Below are positions 34,247 through 41,697 of a stretch of 64,000 nucleotides of DNA, piece by piece; position 1 is the first letter of the stretch; the number at the start of each line of letters is the position of its first letter. The stretch spans positions 310,001-374,000 of the forward strand of contig NZ_VDOR01000001.1 of assembly GCF_007666205.1 (NCBI RefSeq), given 5' to 3'. The position numbers were made by a program, and so were the translations under genes. The notes under the pieces were generated by a model that was not told where the DNA came from, searched no databases, and saw nothing but the letters and a program-made list of their open reading frames with translations. Origin of the DNA: Kocuria palustris. Lineage in GTDB: Bacteria; Actinomycetota; Actinomycetes; Actinomycetales; Micrococcaceae.

Positions 34247-35680
34247 TCAGGCGGCCGGGCCGGCTCCCTGCTCGGCCTCCGCGACCGCCGGGCGGCGCCG
34301 TGCGAGCACCGCGCCGATGATCATCAGGACCACCACCAGGGCGCCGGTGGCCAGCAGCTGGAAGCGCACGTCCGGCACGCCCATGCCGAGCACCACGATC
34401 ACGGCGATGATCGCCAGGGCCACGTAGTCGACGAAGGGGAAGCCGCGGCCCTTGACGGGCATCGGGATGCCCTCGCGCTCGGCGCGCCGGCGCAGGATGA
34501 GGTGGGAGACGATCGTCGCGATCCACGTCACGATCAGCGTGGAGCCGACGATGTTGAGCAGGATCCCCAGCACGGCCTCGGCCCACAGGTAGTTCAGCAG
34601 CACGCCGATGAACCCGATGGCGACCGAGGCCAGCACGGCCGGGAGGGGGACGCGGCGGGAGTCGACGCGATGGAGGGCCGCGGGGGCCAGGCCGCGCTCG
34701 GCCAGCGAGTAGACCATGCGGGAGGCGCCGTAGAGGTTGGCGTTCAGCGAGGACAGCAGCGCGATCACGATGATCACGCCCAGCACGGCGCCCAGCCCCG
34801 GAAGGCCGGCGGCGTCCAGCGTGGCGACGAACGGCGAGGCCAGCAGCTCCTCGGAGTCCCACGGCAGCGCGATCACCATGAGCGCGACCGAGCCCATGTA
34901 GAAGATCAGGATGCGCCACACGATCGTGCGGACGGCGCGGCGGATGTTCTGCGCCGGGTTCTCGGTCTCGGCGGCGGCCACGGCCACGATCTCGATGCCT
35001 CCGAAGGCGAAGGCCACCACGAGCAGACCCGCCGCGACGCCGCCGATGCCCATGGGGAAGAACCCGCCGTGCTCGGTCAGGTTGCTCAGCCCGGGCGACG
35101 GGGCCGGCGTGCCGCCGAGCAGGAAGACGACGCCCACGATGAGGAAGGCCACGACCGCGCCGACCTTGATCATGGAGAACCAGAACTCGAACTCGCCGAA
35201 CTTGCCGACCCCGAGCATGTTGACCGCGGTGAACACGACCATGAACACGAGGGCGAGGACCCACTGCGGGATGACGGGCCACAGGTCGCTGAGCAGCTGC
35301 GCCGCGGCCGTCGACTCCGCTGCGATCACCAGGCACAGCTGGAGCCACCAGAGCCAGCCGACCGTGAAGCCGGCCGCCGGGCCCAGGGCCCGGGACGTGT
35401 AGACGGAGAAGGCGCCGGAGGAGGGCCGGGCCGCGGTGAGCTCGCCCAGGCTGCGCATCACGACGATGACCACGAGCCCGGCGATGACGTAGGAGAGCAG
35501 GACGGCGGGCCCGGCGGTGGCGATGCCCGCGCCCGAGCCCACGAAGAGCCCGGCTCCGATCGCGGAGCCGAGGCTCATCATCACGAGGTGGCGGCCCTTC
35601 ATCCCCGCCCCGAGGCTGGACGATCCGTCGGGTGCGGCGGCTGGCTGCTGCGGACCGGCAGCGCTGGCGGGTGAGCTCAT
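34247..35680 (-). CDS. APC-superfamily amino-acid permease (AAT family)
   Basis: A 477-residue, 12-helix transporter. The helix 1 signature SLGSAIGAGLFVGSGAGIATAGPAVLLSY and the helix 3 region GELTAARPSSGAFSVYTSRALGPAAGFTVGWLWW are typical of the AAT group (GabP, CycA, AroP, proline permeases). Helix 6 carries FAFGGIEIVAVAAAETENPAQNI. The substrate cannot be told. TAGGTT ends 7 bases before the ATG at 35680 and there is no ribosome site. Its promoter region is close to the tandem operator of the divergent TetR gene, so it may be co-regulated. Confidence 0.9.
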   Translation of the reverse strand: MSSPASAAGPQQPAAAPDGSSSLGAGMKGRHLVMMSLGSAIGAGLFVGSGAGIATAGPAVLLSYVIAGLVVIVVMRSLGELTAARPSSGAFSVYTSRALGPAAGFTVGWLWWLQLCLVIAAESTAAAQLLSDLWPVIPQWVLALVFMVVFTAVNMLGVGKFGEFEFWFSMIKVGAVVAFLIVGVVFLLGGTPAPSPGLSNLTEHGGFFPMGIGGVAAGLLVVAFAFGGIEIVAVAAAETENPAQNIRRAVRTIVWRILIFYMGSVALMVIALPWDSEELLASPFVATLDAAGLPGLGAVLGVIIVIALLSSLNANLYGASRMVYSLAERGLAPAALHRVDSRRVPLPAVLASVAIGFIGVLLNYLWAEAVLGILLNIVGSTLIVTWIATIVSHLILRRRAEREGIPMPVKGRGFPFVDYVALAIIAVIVVLGMGVPDVRFQLLATGALVVVLMIIGAVLARRRPAVAEAEQGAGPAA

Positions 35681-35762
35681 GCAGGTGAACCTAACACCGG
35701 TCCGAGCCGGTTCCGGACCGCCGGGTGCACCGAGGTCATCGTCGACGGTCGCGGGGTGACTC

Positions 35763-35796
35763 ATTGCACTGCGTGCAACATTGCACTCGGTGCAAT
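35763..35796. promoter_or_regulatory. Tandem palindromic operator for the adjacent TetR regulator
   Basis: Two inverted repeats follow each other, TTGCACTGCGTGCAA (35764-35778) and TTGCACTCGGTGCAA (35781-35795). Each has 6-bp arms and a 3-base spacer, and they repeat at 17 bp. They end 9 bases before the TACGCT -10 of the tetR gene, so binding would cover its promoter and probably autoregulate it. Confidence 0.85.
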
Positions 35797-35816
35797 GACC
35801 TCCGTACGCTGGCGTC

Positions 35817-36494
35817 GTGAACCTCGACTGCATGACTCCTCCGGCGGACAAGCGGGAGGCCACCAAGTGGCGCAACCGCCGGGCGATCATCGATGCCGCC
35901 GCCGAGCTCGCGAGCGAGCACGGGGCGGACGGGGTGACGGTGAAGGCGCTCGCGGAGCGGGCCGGGGTCTCGCGCCGGACCATCTTCAACCACTTCACGA
36001 CGGTCGACGAGGCGGTCTTCGAGTCCTTCTCCGACCGGATCGGCTCCCTGTACGAGCAGATCGAGCAGCGGCTGGGCGACTCCCGCTTCCGGACGCTGTC
36101 GGAGGCCTGCACGGCCTTCGCCGCCGCCCTGCGCTCGGTCGACGTCCTCGGCGCGGTCCACTCCCTCCTGGGACCGGTCGAGCGGGAGGCCGAGGGGATC
36201 GCCTCCGACCCCTCGAAGCCCCCGAGCACGAGCGAGATCTGGAGCAGCCGCATCGTGGACGGCATCGTCCGCAGCTGCGCGGAATCGCTGCAGAGCCGGA
36301 TCCGCGCGGCCGATCCGTTCGAGACCAGGCTGTTCGTCGAACTCGTCGTCACGGCCATGGCCACGAGCCTCGAGCACCGGGCGGAGACGACCGACCGCAG
36401 CCTCTCGCCGGCCAGCCGCCAGGAGTGGGACCTCCTGCTCTCCCGCGGGCTGCGCCACCTCGAAGCAGGCTTCGGGCAGCGCCCCGCCGCCTGA
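35817..36494 (+). CDS. TetR-family repressor
   Basis: A 225-residue regulator. The helix-turn-helix is at residues about 20-65 (RRAIIDAAAELASEHGADGVTVKALAERAGVSRRTIFNHF), and the C-terminal helical domain binds an unknown ligand. GTG 35817 lies 6 bases after TACGCT, which would make it the first codon of a leaderless mRNA; ATG 35832 is the alternative and lacks a ribosome site. The tandem palindrome directly upstream is its probable operator. The MMPL pump follows 88 bases later and is the expected target. Confidence 0.9.
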   Translation: MNLDCMTPPADKREATKWRNRRAIIDAAAELASEHGADGVTVKALAERAGVSRRTIFNHFTTVDEAVFESFSDRIGSLYEQIEQRLGDSRFRTLSEACTAFAAALRSVDVLGAVHSLLGPVEREAEGIASDPSKPPSTSEIWSSRIVDGIVRSCAESLQSRIRAADPFETRLFVELVVTAMATSLEHRAETTDRSLSPASRQEWDLLLSRGLRHLEAGFGQRPAA

Positions 36495-36582
36495 ATCCCG
36501 CATCCGCCACGACCTCTCCGCACGCACCTCGCCGGCGCAGCCAGCCGCCGGCGCCCGGACCTCCTGAAGGGAGACCACTCCA

Positions 36583-39051
36583 GTGGCCAGACTCCTCTAC
36601 CGCCTGGGACGCGGCGCAGCGACCCGCGCCTGGGCGGCCATCATCACCTGGATCGTCCTGCTCGGACTCGCCGGCGGGGCCTTCGCCGCGTTCAGCGGGA
36701 CGCTGTCCGAGTCCTTCGAGATCCCCGGAACGGAGACGCAGCAGCTCGCGGACCGACTCTCCGAGGAGCTGCCCGAGGCCAATCAGGGCACGGGCACGAT
36801 CGTGTTCAGCACCGACGACGGCTCGGAGTTCACCGAGCAGCAGAAGACCGAGATCGACGAGGCCCTGGACGCCGCGGCCGATGTCGACGGCATGGCCTCC
36901 GCGATGAACCCGTTCGAGGCGCAGTCGGAGCTCGACGGCCAGCGGGATCAGGTCGAGCAGGGCTCGGAGCAGCTGCCCCAGCTCATCGAGCTGCGCGACA
37001 GCGGCCGGCTCGACATGGCCGTGGCGGCCGGGCTGGTGCCCGAGGGCACCACCGAGGAGTCGGTGACCCAGCAGGAGCAGCAGCTCGAGGTCGGCCGGCA
37101 GACCGTGGACATGATGGGCGACTTCGGCTTCGTCTCCCCGGAGGATTCCACGGCGGTGGCCACGGTGAACTTCGAGGCCGACCAGATGTCGATCGAGCAG
37201 GAGACCAAGGACGGCCTGATGGCCGCCGTCGAGGACCACCCGGTCGACGGCGTCTCGGTCGACTACTCGACGGAGATCGCCCAGAACACCTCCATCCTGG
37301 GCATCGGCGAGGTCATCGGCGTGATCGTGGCGGTCATCGTCCTGCTGATCATGCTGCGCACCGCGGTGGCCGCCGCGCTGCCGGTGCTCACCGCGCTCGT
37401 GGGCGTGGCCTTCTCGACCATGCTGGCCCTGTCGCTGTCCGGGCAGGTGCAGATGAGCTCGGTGACTCCCGTGCTCGGCATCATGCTGGGCCTGGCCGTG
37501 GGCATCGACTACTCCCTCTTCCTGCTCAACCGCTACCGCACTGAGCTGCGCCGCGGCACCGAGGTCACGGAGGCCATCGGCCTGGCCACCGGAACCGCCG
37601 GCTCGGCCGTGAGCTTCGCGGGCATGACCGTGATGATCGCGCTGATCGCGCTGTCGGTCACGGGCATCCCGTTCCTGGCCCTCATGGGCGCGGTCGCCGC
37701 GTTCGCGGTCCTGGTCGCGGTGCTGATCACCCTGACGCTGACCCCCGCCCTGCTGGGTCTGGTGGGCACGCGCGTGCTGCCCAGGAAGCAGCGCGGCGTG
37801 GTCGTGGACGAGGCCGAGCAGGTCAGGACCCCCATGGCGGTGCGCCGACCGCTGCCGGTGCTCATCGCGGCCGTCGCGGCCCTGGCGATCCTGGCCATTC
37901 CCATGGGCTCGATGCGCCTCGGCCTGCCGGACGGCTCGGCCGAGCCGGCGGAGTCCACCCAGTACCGCGCCTACACGACGGTCGCCGAGGAGTTCGGCGC
38001 GGGCAAGAACGGCCCCATGACGGTCGTGGCGGATCTGCCCGAGGACGCCTCCGAGCAGGACGCGCAGGAGCTCCAGCTCACCGTGGGGCAGGAGATCTCC
38101 GAGCTCGACGGCGTGGCCTCCGTGGTCCCGACCCCGATCGACGTCGATTCGGGCATGGCGCTGCTGCAGGTCGAGCCGGAGACCGGCCCGTCGGACGCCG
38201 AGACCGAGACCCTGGTGGACGACATCCGCGGCCTGTCCGGGAACCTGGAGGCCGCCGACGACCCGACCATCGGCGTGGCGGGCACCACTGCGGCCAACAT
38301 CGACGTCTCCCAGGTCCTCTCCGATGCGCTGCCGATCTACCTGGCCGTCGTCGTGGCGATCTCGCTGGTCCTGCTGATCCTGGTCTTCCGCTCGATCCTG
38401 GTGCCCGTGATCGCATCCCTGGGCTTCCTGCTGTCGCTGCTGGCGGCCCTCGGCGCGGTCGTCGCCGTGTACCAGTGGGGCTGGCTCGGCGGGGTCTTCA
38501 ACGTGACCGAGCCCGGGCCGGTGCTCAGCTTCCTGCCCACGCTGATGGTCGGCATCCTGTTCGGCCTGGCGATGGACTACCAGCTGTTCCTGGTCACCGG
38601 CATGCGCGAGGCGCACGTCCGCGGTTACCCGGCCCGCACGGCCGTGGTCCGCGGCATGGTGGGCGGCCGCGCCGTGGTGACCGCAGCGGCGATCATCATG
38701 ACCTCGGTGTTCGCGGGCTTCATCTTCTCGGAGATGGCGATGATCCGGCCCATGGGCTTCGGCCTGGCGACCGGCGTGCTGCTCGATGCCTTCCTGGTCC
38801 GCATGACGATCATCCCGGCGCTGATGACCCTGCTGGGCGAGAAGGCGTGGTGGATCCCGGGATGGCTCGATCGGATCCTGCCGAACGTGGACGTCGAGGG
38901 GGAGTCGCTGCAGGAGGGCAGGGCCCCGACCGAGGCCGCGTCCTCCCGCGACGAGCGCATGGCCCGCGAGGTCGTGGCGGCCGAGGAGGAGCAGGCGCTC
39001 GCCGGCTCGTCCGGCTCGGGGGCCTCCCGCGGCAGGCGCACAGCCGGGTGA
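36583..39051 (+). CDS. MMPL-family RND transporter
   Basis: An 822-residue membrane protein with two RND halves. Helix 1 is at residues 15-37, followed by a large external domain, helices 2-6, helix 7 near residue 425, a second external domain and helices 8-12. The proton-relay pairs sit in LAVGIDYSLFLLNRYR and FGLAMDYQLFLVTGMR. Members export lipids, siderophores or drugs. The C-terminal cytoplasmic tail is Glu/Ser-rich. GTG 36583 is preceded by AAGGGAG. Control by the upstream TetR is likely. Substrate unknown. Confidence 0.9.
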   Translation: MARLLYRLGRGAATRAWAAIITWIVLLGLAGGAFAAFSGTLSESFEIPGTETQQLADRLSEELPEANQGTGTIVFSTDDGSEFTEQQKTEIDEALDAAADVDGMASAMNPFEAQSELDGQRDQVEQGSEQLPQLIELRDSGRLDMAVAAGLVPEGTTEESVTQQEQQLEVGRQTVDMMGDFGFVSPEDSTAVATVNFEADQMSIEQETKDGLMAAVEDHPVDGVSVDYSTEIAQNTSILGIGEVIGVIVAVIVLLIMLRTAVAAALPVLTALVGVAFSTMLALSLSGQVQMSSVTPVLGIMLGLAVGIDYSLFLLNRYRTELRRGTEVTEAIGLATGTAGSAVSFAGMTVMIALIALSVTGIPFLALMGAVAAFAVLVAVLITLTLTPALLGLVGTRVLPRKQRGVVVDEAEQVRTPMAVRRPLPVLIAAVAALAILAIPMGSMRLGLPDGSAEPAESTQYRAYTTVAEEFGAGKNGPMTVVADLPEDASEQDAQELQLTVGQEISELDGVASVVPTPIDVDSGMALLQVEPETGPSDAETETLVDDIRGLSGNLEAADDPTIGVAGTTAANIDVSQVLSDALPIYLAVVVAISLVLLILVFRSILVPVIASLGFLLSLLAALGAVVAVYQWGWLGGVFNVTEPGPVLSFLPTLMVGILFGLAMDYQLFLVTGMREAHVRGYPARTAVVRGMVGGRAVVTAAAIIMTSVFAGFIFSEMAMIRPMGFGLATGVLLDAFLVRMTIIPALMTLLGEKAWWIPGWLDRILPNVDVEGESLQEGRAPTEAASSRDERMAREVVAAEEEQALAGSSGSGASRGRRTAG

Positions 39052-39057
39052 CAGATC

Positions 39058-39094
39058 GGGCATCGGCCCCCGGCGGCGCCGCGGGCCGATGCCC
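39058..39094. terminator. Hairpin terminator after the MMPL gene
   Basis: GGGCATCGGCCC (39058-39069) pairs perfectly with GGGCCGATGCCC (39083-39094), a 12-bp stem starting 6 bases after the stop. No T-run follows. In the rest of the 304-base gap up to dps I see nothing except the AAGGAG ribosome site at its end. Confidence 0.6.
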
Positions 39095-39355
39095 CTCCGC
39101 GTCCCGCTCCCGCCCGCCCGCTGGGCCGGCCCCGCTGCGCCGATCCGGCGGCGGGGCCGGGTCGTCAGGGCCTGCCCGCCGCTGCCTCGCCCGTCGCGAA
39201 CACCCTGGACATCGGCTCCCGGCTCGGAGCACGCTGGAAGCATCCAGCACATCGGCCGCCCGTTCCGAGACGGGATCCGCCGGATCGATCGAGCGCCGGC
39301 ACGGCGCCCTCGGATCGCCCGGAGCAGGCCGACCCGGAAGAGAAGGAGCAGAACC

Positions 39356-39925
39356 ATGGCTGAGGCCTTCCCGAACAACGCCAAGTACACCCTGCCCGGT
39401 CTGACCCCGGAGCAGGGCAATCGCATCGCCACGATCCTGCAGGACCGCCTGTGGGCGCTGAACGACCTGCAGCTCGTGCTCAAGCACGCGCACTGGAACG
39501 TCGTGGGCCGCAACTTCATCGGCGTCCACGAGATGCTCGATCCGCAGGTCGACGAGGTCCGCGCGGCCGTCGACGACGTCGCCGAGCGCATCGCCGCCCT
39601 GGGCTACTCCCCGGACGGCCGGGCGGGCGCCCTGGTGCAGGGCCGCACGTGGGACGACTACTCCGTGGGCCGCGCCGGGGTGCTCGAGCACCTGGGCGCC
39701 CTGGACCTCGTCTACAGCGGCATCATCGAGGACCACCGCAAGGCCGTCGACGAGGTCGGCGAGCTCGACAAGGTCACCGAGGACATGCTGATCGGCCAGA
39801 CCGGCAACCTCGAGGCCTTCCAGTGGTTCGTGCGCGCCCACCTGGAGGACGGCCAGGGCGATCTGGCCTCGCGCGGCGCCAACTCGGAGAACGACGCCGC
39901 CCAGCGCGCGGCGGGCAACGCCTGA
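39356..39925 (+). CDS. dps: Dps-family DNA-protecting ferritin-like protein
   Basis: A 189-residue dodecameric mini-ferritin. The ferroxidase site residues are in LKHAHWNVVGRNFIGVHEMLDPQVDEVRAAVDDVAERI, with His, Asp and Glu spaced as in Dps. It oxidises Fe2+ with peroxide and can coat DNA in stress. The N-terminus is short; the C-terminal ~20 residues are polar (ASRGANSENDAAQRAAGNA). AAGGAG before the ATG fixes the start. The gene is monocistronic, closed by a strong terminator. Confidence 0.93.
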   Translation: MAEAFPNNAKYTLPGLTPEQGNRIATILQDRLWALNDLQLVLKHAHWNVVGRNFIGVHEMLDPQVDEVRAAVDDVAERIAALGYSPDGRAGALVQGRTWDDYSVGRAGVLEHLGALDLVYSGIIEDHRKAVDEVGELDKVTEDMLIGQTGNLEAFQWFVRAHLEDGQGDLASRGANSENDAAQRAAGNA

Positions 39926-39984
39926 GCGCGCTGACACCGCGGCTCGGCCGAGCCGGTCCGCACGCGCTCGGCCGCTGAGCGCAC

Positions 39985-40014
39985 GGCCCCCGACGACCTC
40001 GGTCGTCGGGGGCC
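39985..40014. terminator. Strong intrinsic-type terminator after dps
   Basis: A perfect 14-base inverted repeat, GGCCCCCGACGACC and its complement, separated only by TC (in practice a 13-bp stem and a 4-base loop), 59 bases after the dps stop. CTCT follows. The rest of the gap to 40170 shows only the GGAGGAG site of the next gene. Confidence 0.75.
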
Positions 40015-40170
40015 TCTGCATGCCCGGCTGCCCGATGCGTCGACGGGGCGATGCCGCTCACACTCCGGGCTCGGGGCCGGCCCCGGCATGTACCGTTCAC
40101 CGGCATCCCCGTGCGCCGGATCGGTCAGGGGCGCTGCGCAGACCGTCCCGCACCCCTGGAGGAGCCCTCC

Positions 40171-41673
40171 GTGTCCCACCCCGCAGAGCAGTCCCCGGAC
40201 GACCGGTCCTCCGGTGAGCGGCCCTCCGCAGATCGGCCCTCCGTCGTCGGCTCGGAGCTGGATCCGGCGCGCGTGCGCACCCTGCTGGGCGTGCTGATCA
40301 CCGCCGCCTTCGTCGTGATCCTCAACGAGACCGTGCTCTCGGTGGCCCTGCCCGACCTGATGCACGAGCTGTCGATCCCGGCCACGACCGCGCAGTGGCT
40401 CACGACCGGCTTCATGCTCACGATGGCCGTCGTGATCCCGACCACCGGCTTCATCCTCCAGCGGCTGCCGCACCGGACCGTCTTCCTGGCGGCCATGGCG
40501 CTGTTCGTCCTGGGCACGGCCCTGGCCATGGCGGCCCCCGGGTTCCCGGTGCTCATGATCGGGCGGGTCGTCCAGGCCTGCGGCACGGCCCTGACGCTGC
40601 CCCTGCTGATGACGACGGTGCTCACCGTGATCCCGGAGCAGCGCCGCGGCACGGTCATGGGCCTGATCTCGGTCGTGATCTCGGTGGCCCCGGCGATCGG
40701 CCCCACGCTCTCGGGGCTCGTGCTCGGCGCGCTGGGCTGGCGCTGGCTGTTCCTGCTGATGCTGCCGATCGCCGTCGCCGCCCTGATCCTGGGCGCCGTG
40801 CTCATGCCGGCGATGAGCGAGCAGCGGAGGGTGAGCCTGGACCTGGTGTCCGTGCCGCTCTCGGCGCTGGGCTTCGGCGGCCTCGTCATGGGCCTGAGCA
40901 CGATCGGCTCGGAGCAGCCCGCGGTGCCGCCGATCCCGTCGCTGCTGGCGGGTGTCGCGGCGCTGGTCCTGTTCGTCCTGCGGCAGCGGGTCCTCCAGCG
41001 CCAGGACCGGGCGCTGCTGGATCTGCGGCCCTTCGCCCGCCCCGTCTTCTCGATCTCCCTGGGGCTGATGATCGTCTCGATGGGCGGGCTGTTCGGCGTG
41101 ATCATCCTCCTGCCGATCTTCCTGCAGGAGGTGCTGGGCCTGTCGACCACGGCCACGGGCCTGACGATGCTGCCGGGCGGGCTGCTCATGGGCCTGCTCT
41201 CGCCGTTCGTGGGCCGGCTCTACGACCGCTTCGGGGCCCGGGTCCTCGTGATCCCCGGCGCGCTGCTGCTGTGCCTGGGCATGCTCGTGATGAGCCGCCT
41301 GTCCGAGGACTCGACGCAGGCCGCGGTCATCGCGGGGCACATGGTGATCTCGGGCGGGCTGGCGCTGATGATCACCCCGCTCATGACCTCGGCGCTGGGC
41401 AGCCTGCCGCAGTCGCTGTACTCCCACGGCTCCGCGCTGCTCAACACGCTGCAGCAGGTGGCCGGCGCGGCCGGCGGCGCCCTGTTCATCACGCTCATGG
41501 CCATCGGCTCGCTCGCCGCGGCCGATCGGGGTGCGGCGGGGGCGGCGGCGATCGCCCACGGCGTCCACGTGGCGTTCCTGGTCGGCTTCGGCATCACGGT
41601 GCTGGCCGCCGTCATCTCGCTGTTCGTCCCGCGCCGCGCCGAGGGCACATCGGCGCGGCGCGAGATCCGCTGA
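40171..41673 (+). CDS. MFS multidrug transporter, DHA2 (EmrB/QacA) family
   Basis: A 500-residue, 14-helix transporter. Helix 1 has the DHA2 pattern ITAAFVVILNETVLSVALPDLMHELSIPATTAQWLTTGFML, and helix 5 has motif C-like GLISVVISVAPAIGPTLSG. It should export hydrophobic compounds using protons. The GTG at 40171 is preceded by GGAGGAG. The N-terminal ~35 residues are polar. It stands alone, converging on the FAD/Fe-S dehydrogenase gene. No adjacent regulator suggests a substrate. Confidence 0.9.
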   Translation: MSHPAEQSPDDRSSGERPSADRPSVVGSELDPARVRTLLGVLITAAFVVILNETVLSVALPDLMHELSIPATTAQWLTTGFMLTMAVVIPTTGFILQRLPHRTVFLAAMALFVLGTALAMAAPGFPVLMIGRVVQACGTALTLPLLMTTVLTVIPEQRRGTVMGLISVVISVAPAIGPTLSGLVLGALGWRWLFLLMLPIAVAALILGAVLMPAMSEQRRVSLDLVSVPLSALGFGGLVMGLSTIGSEQPAVPPIPSLLAGVAALVLFVLRQRVLQRQDRALLDLRPFARPVFSISLGLMIVSMGGLFGVIILLPIFLQEVLGLSTTATGLTMLPGGLLMGLLSPFVGRLYDRFGARVLVIPGALLLCLGMLVMSRLSEDSTQAAVIAGHMVISGGLALMITPLMTSALGSLPQSLYSHGSALLNTLQQVAGAAGGALFITLMAIGSLAAADRGAAGAAAIAHGVHVAFLVGFGITVLAAVISLFVPRRAEGTSARREIR

Positions 41674-41697
41674 GCCGACGCCCGCCGGGTCCCCGCG

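Noticed and set aside
36349-39591. A 1080-codon open frame on the minus strand opposite the MMPL and TetR genes
   Set aside because: Composition is rich in His, Asp, Arg and Gly with no family motif, and it lies antisense to a well-supported MMPL gene. Long open antisense frames are expected at this GC content.
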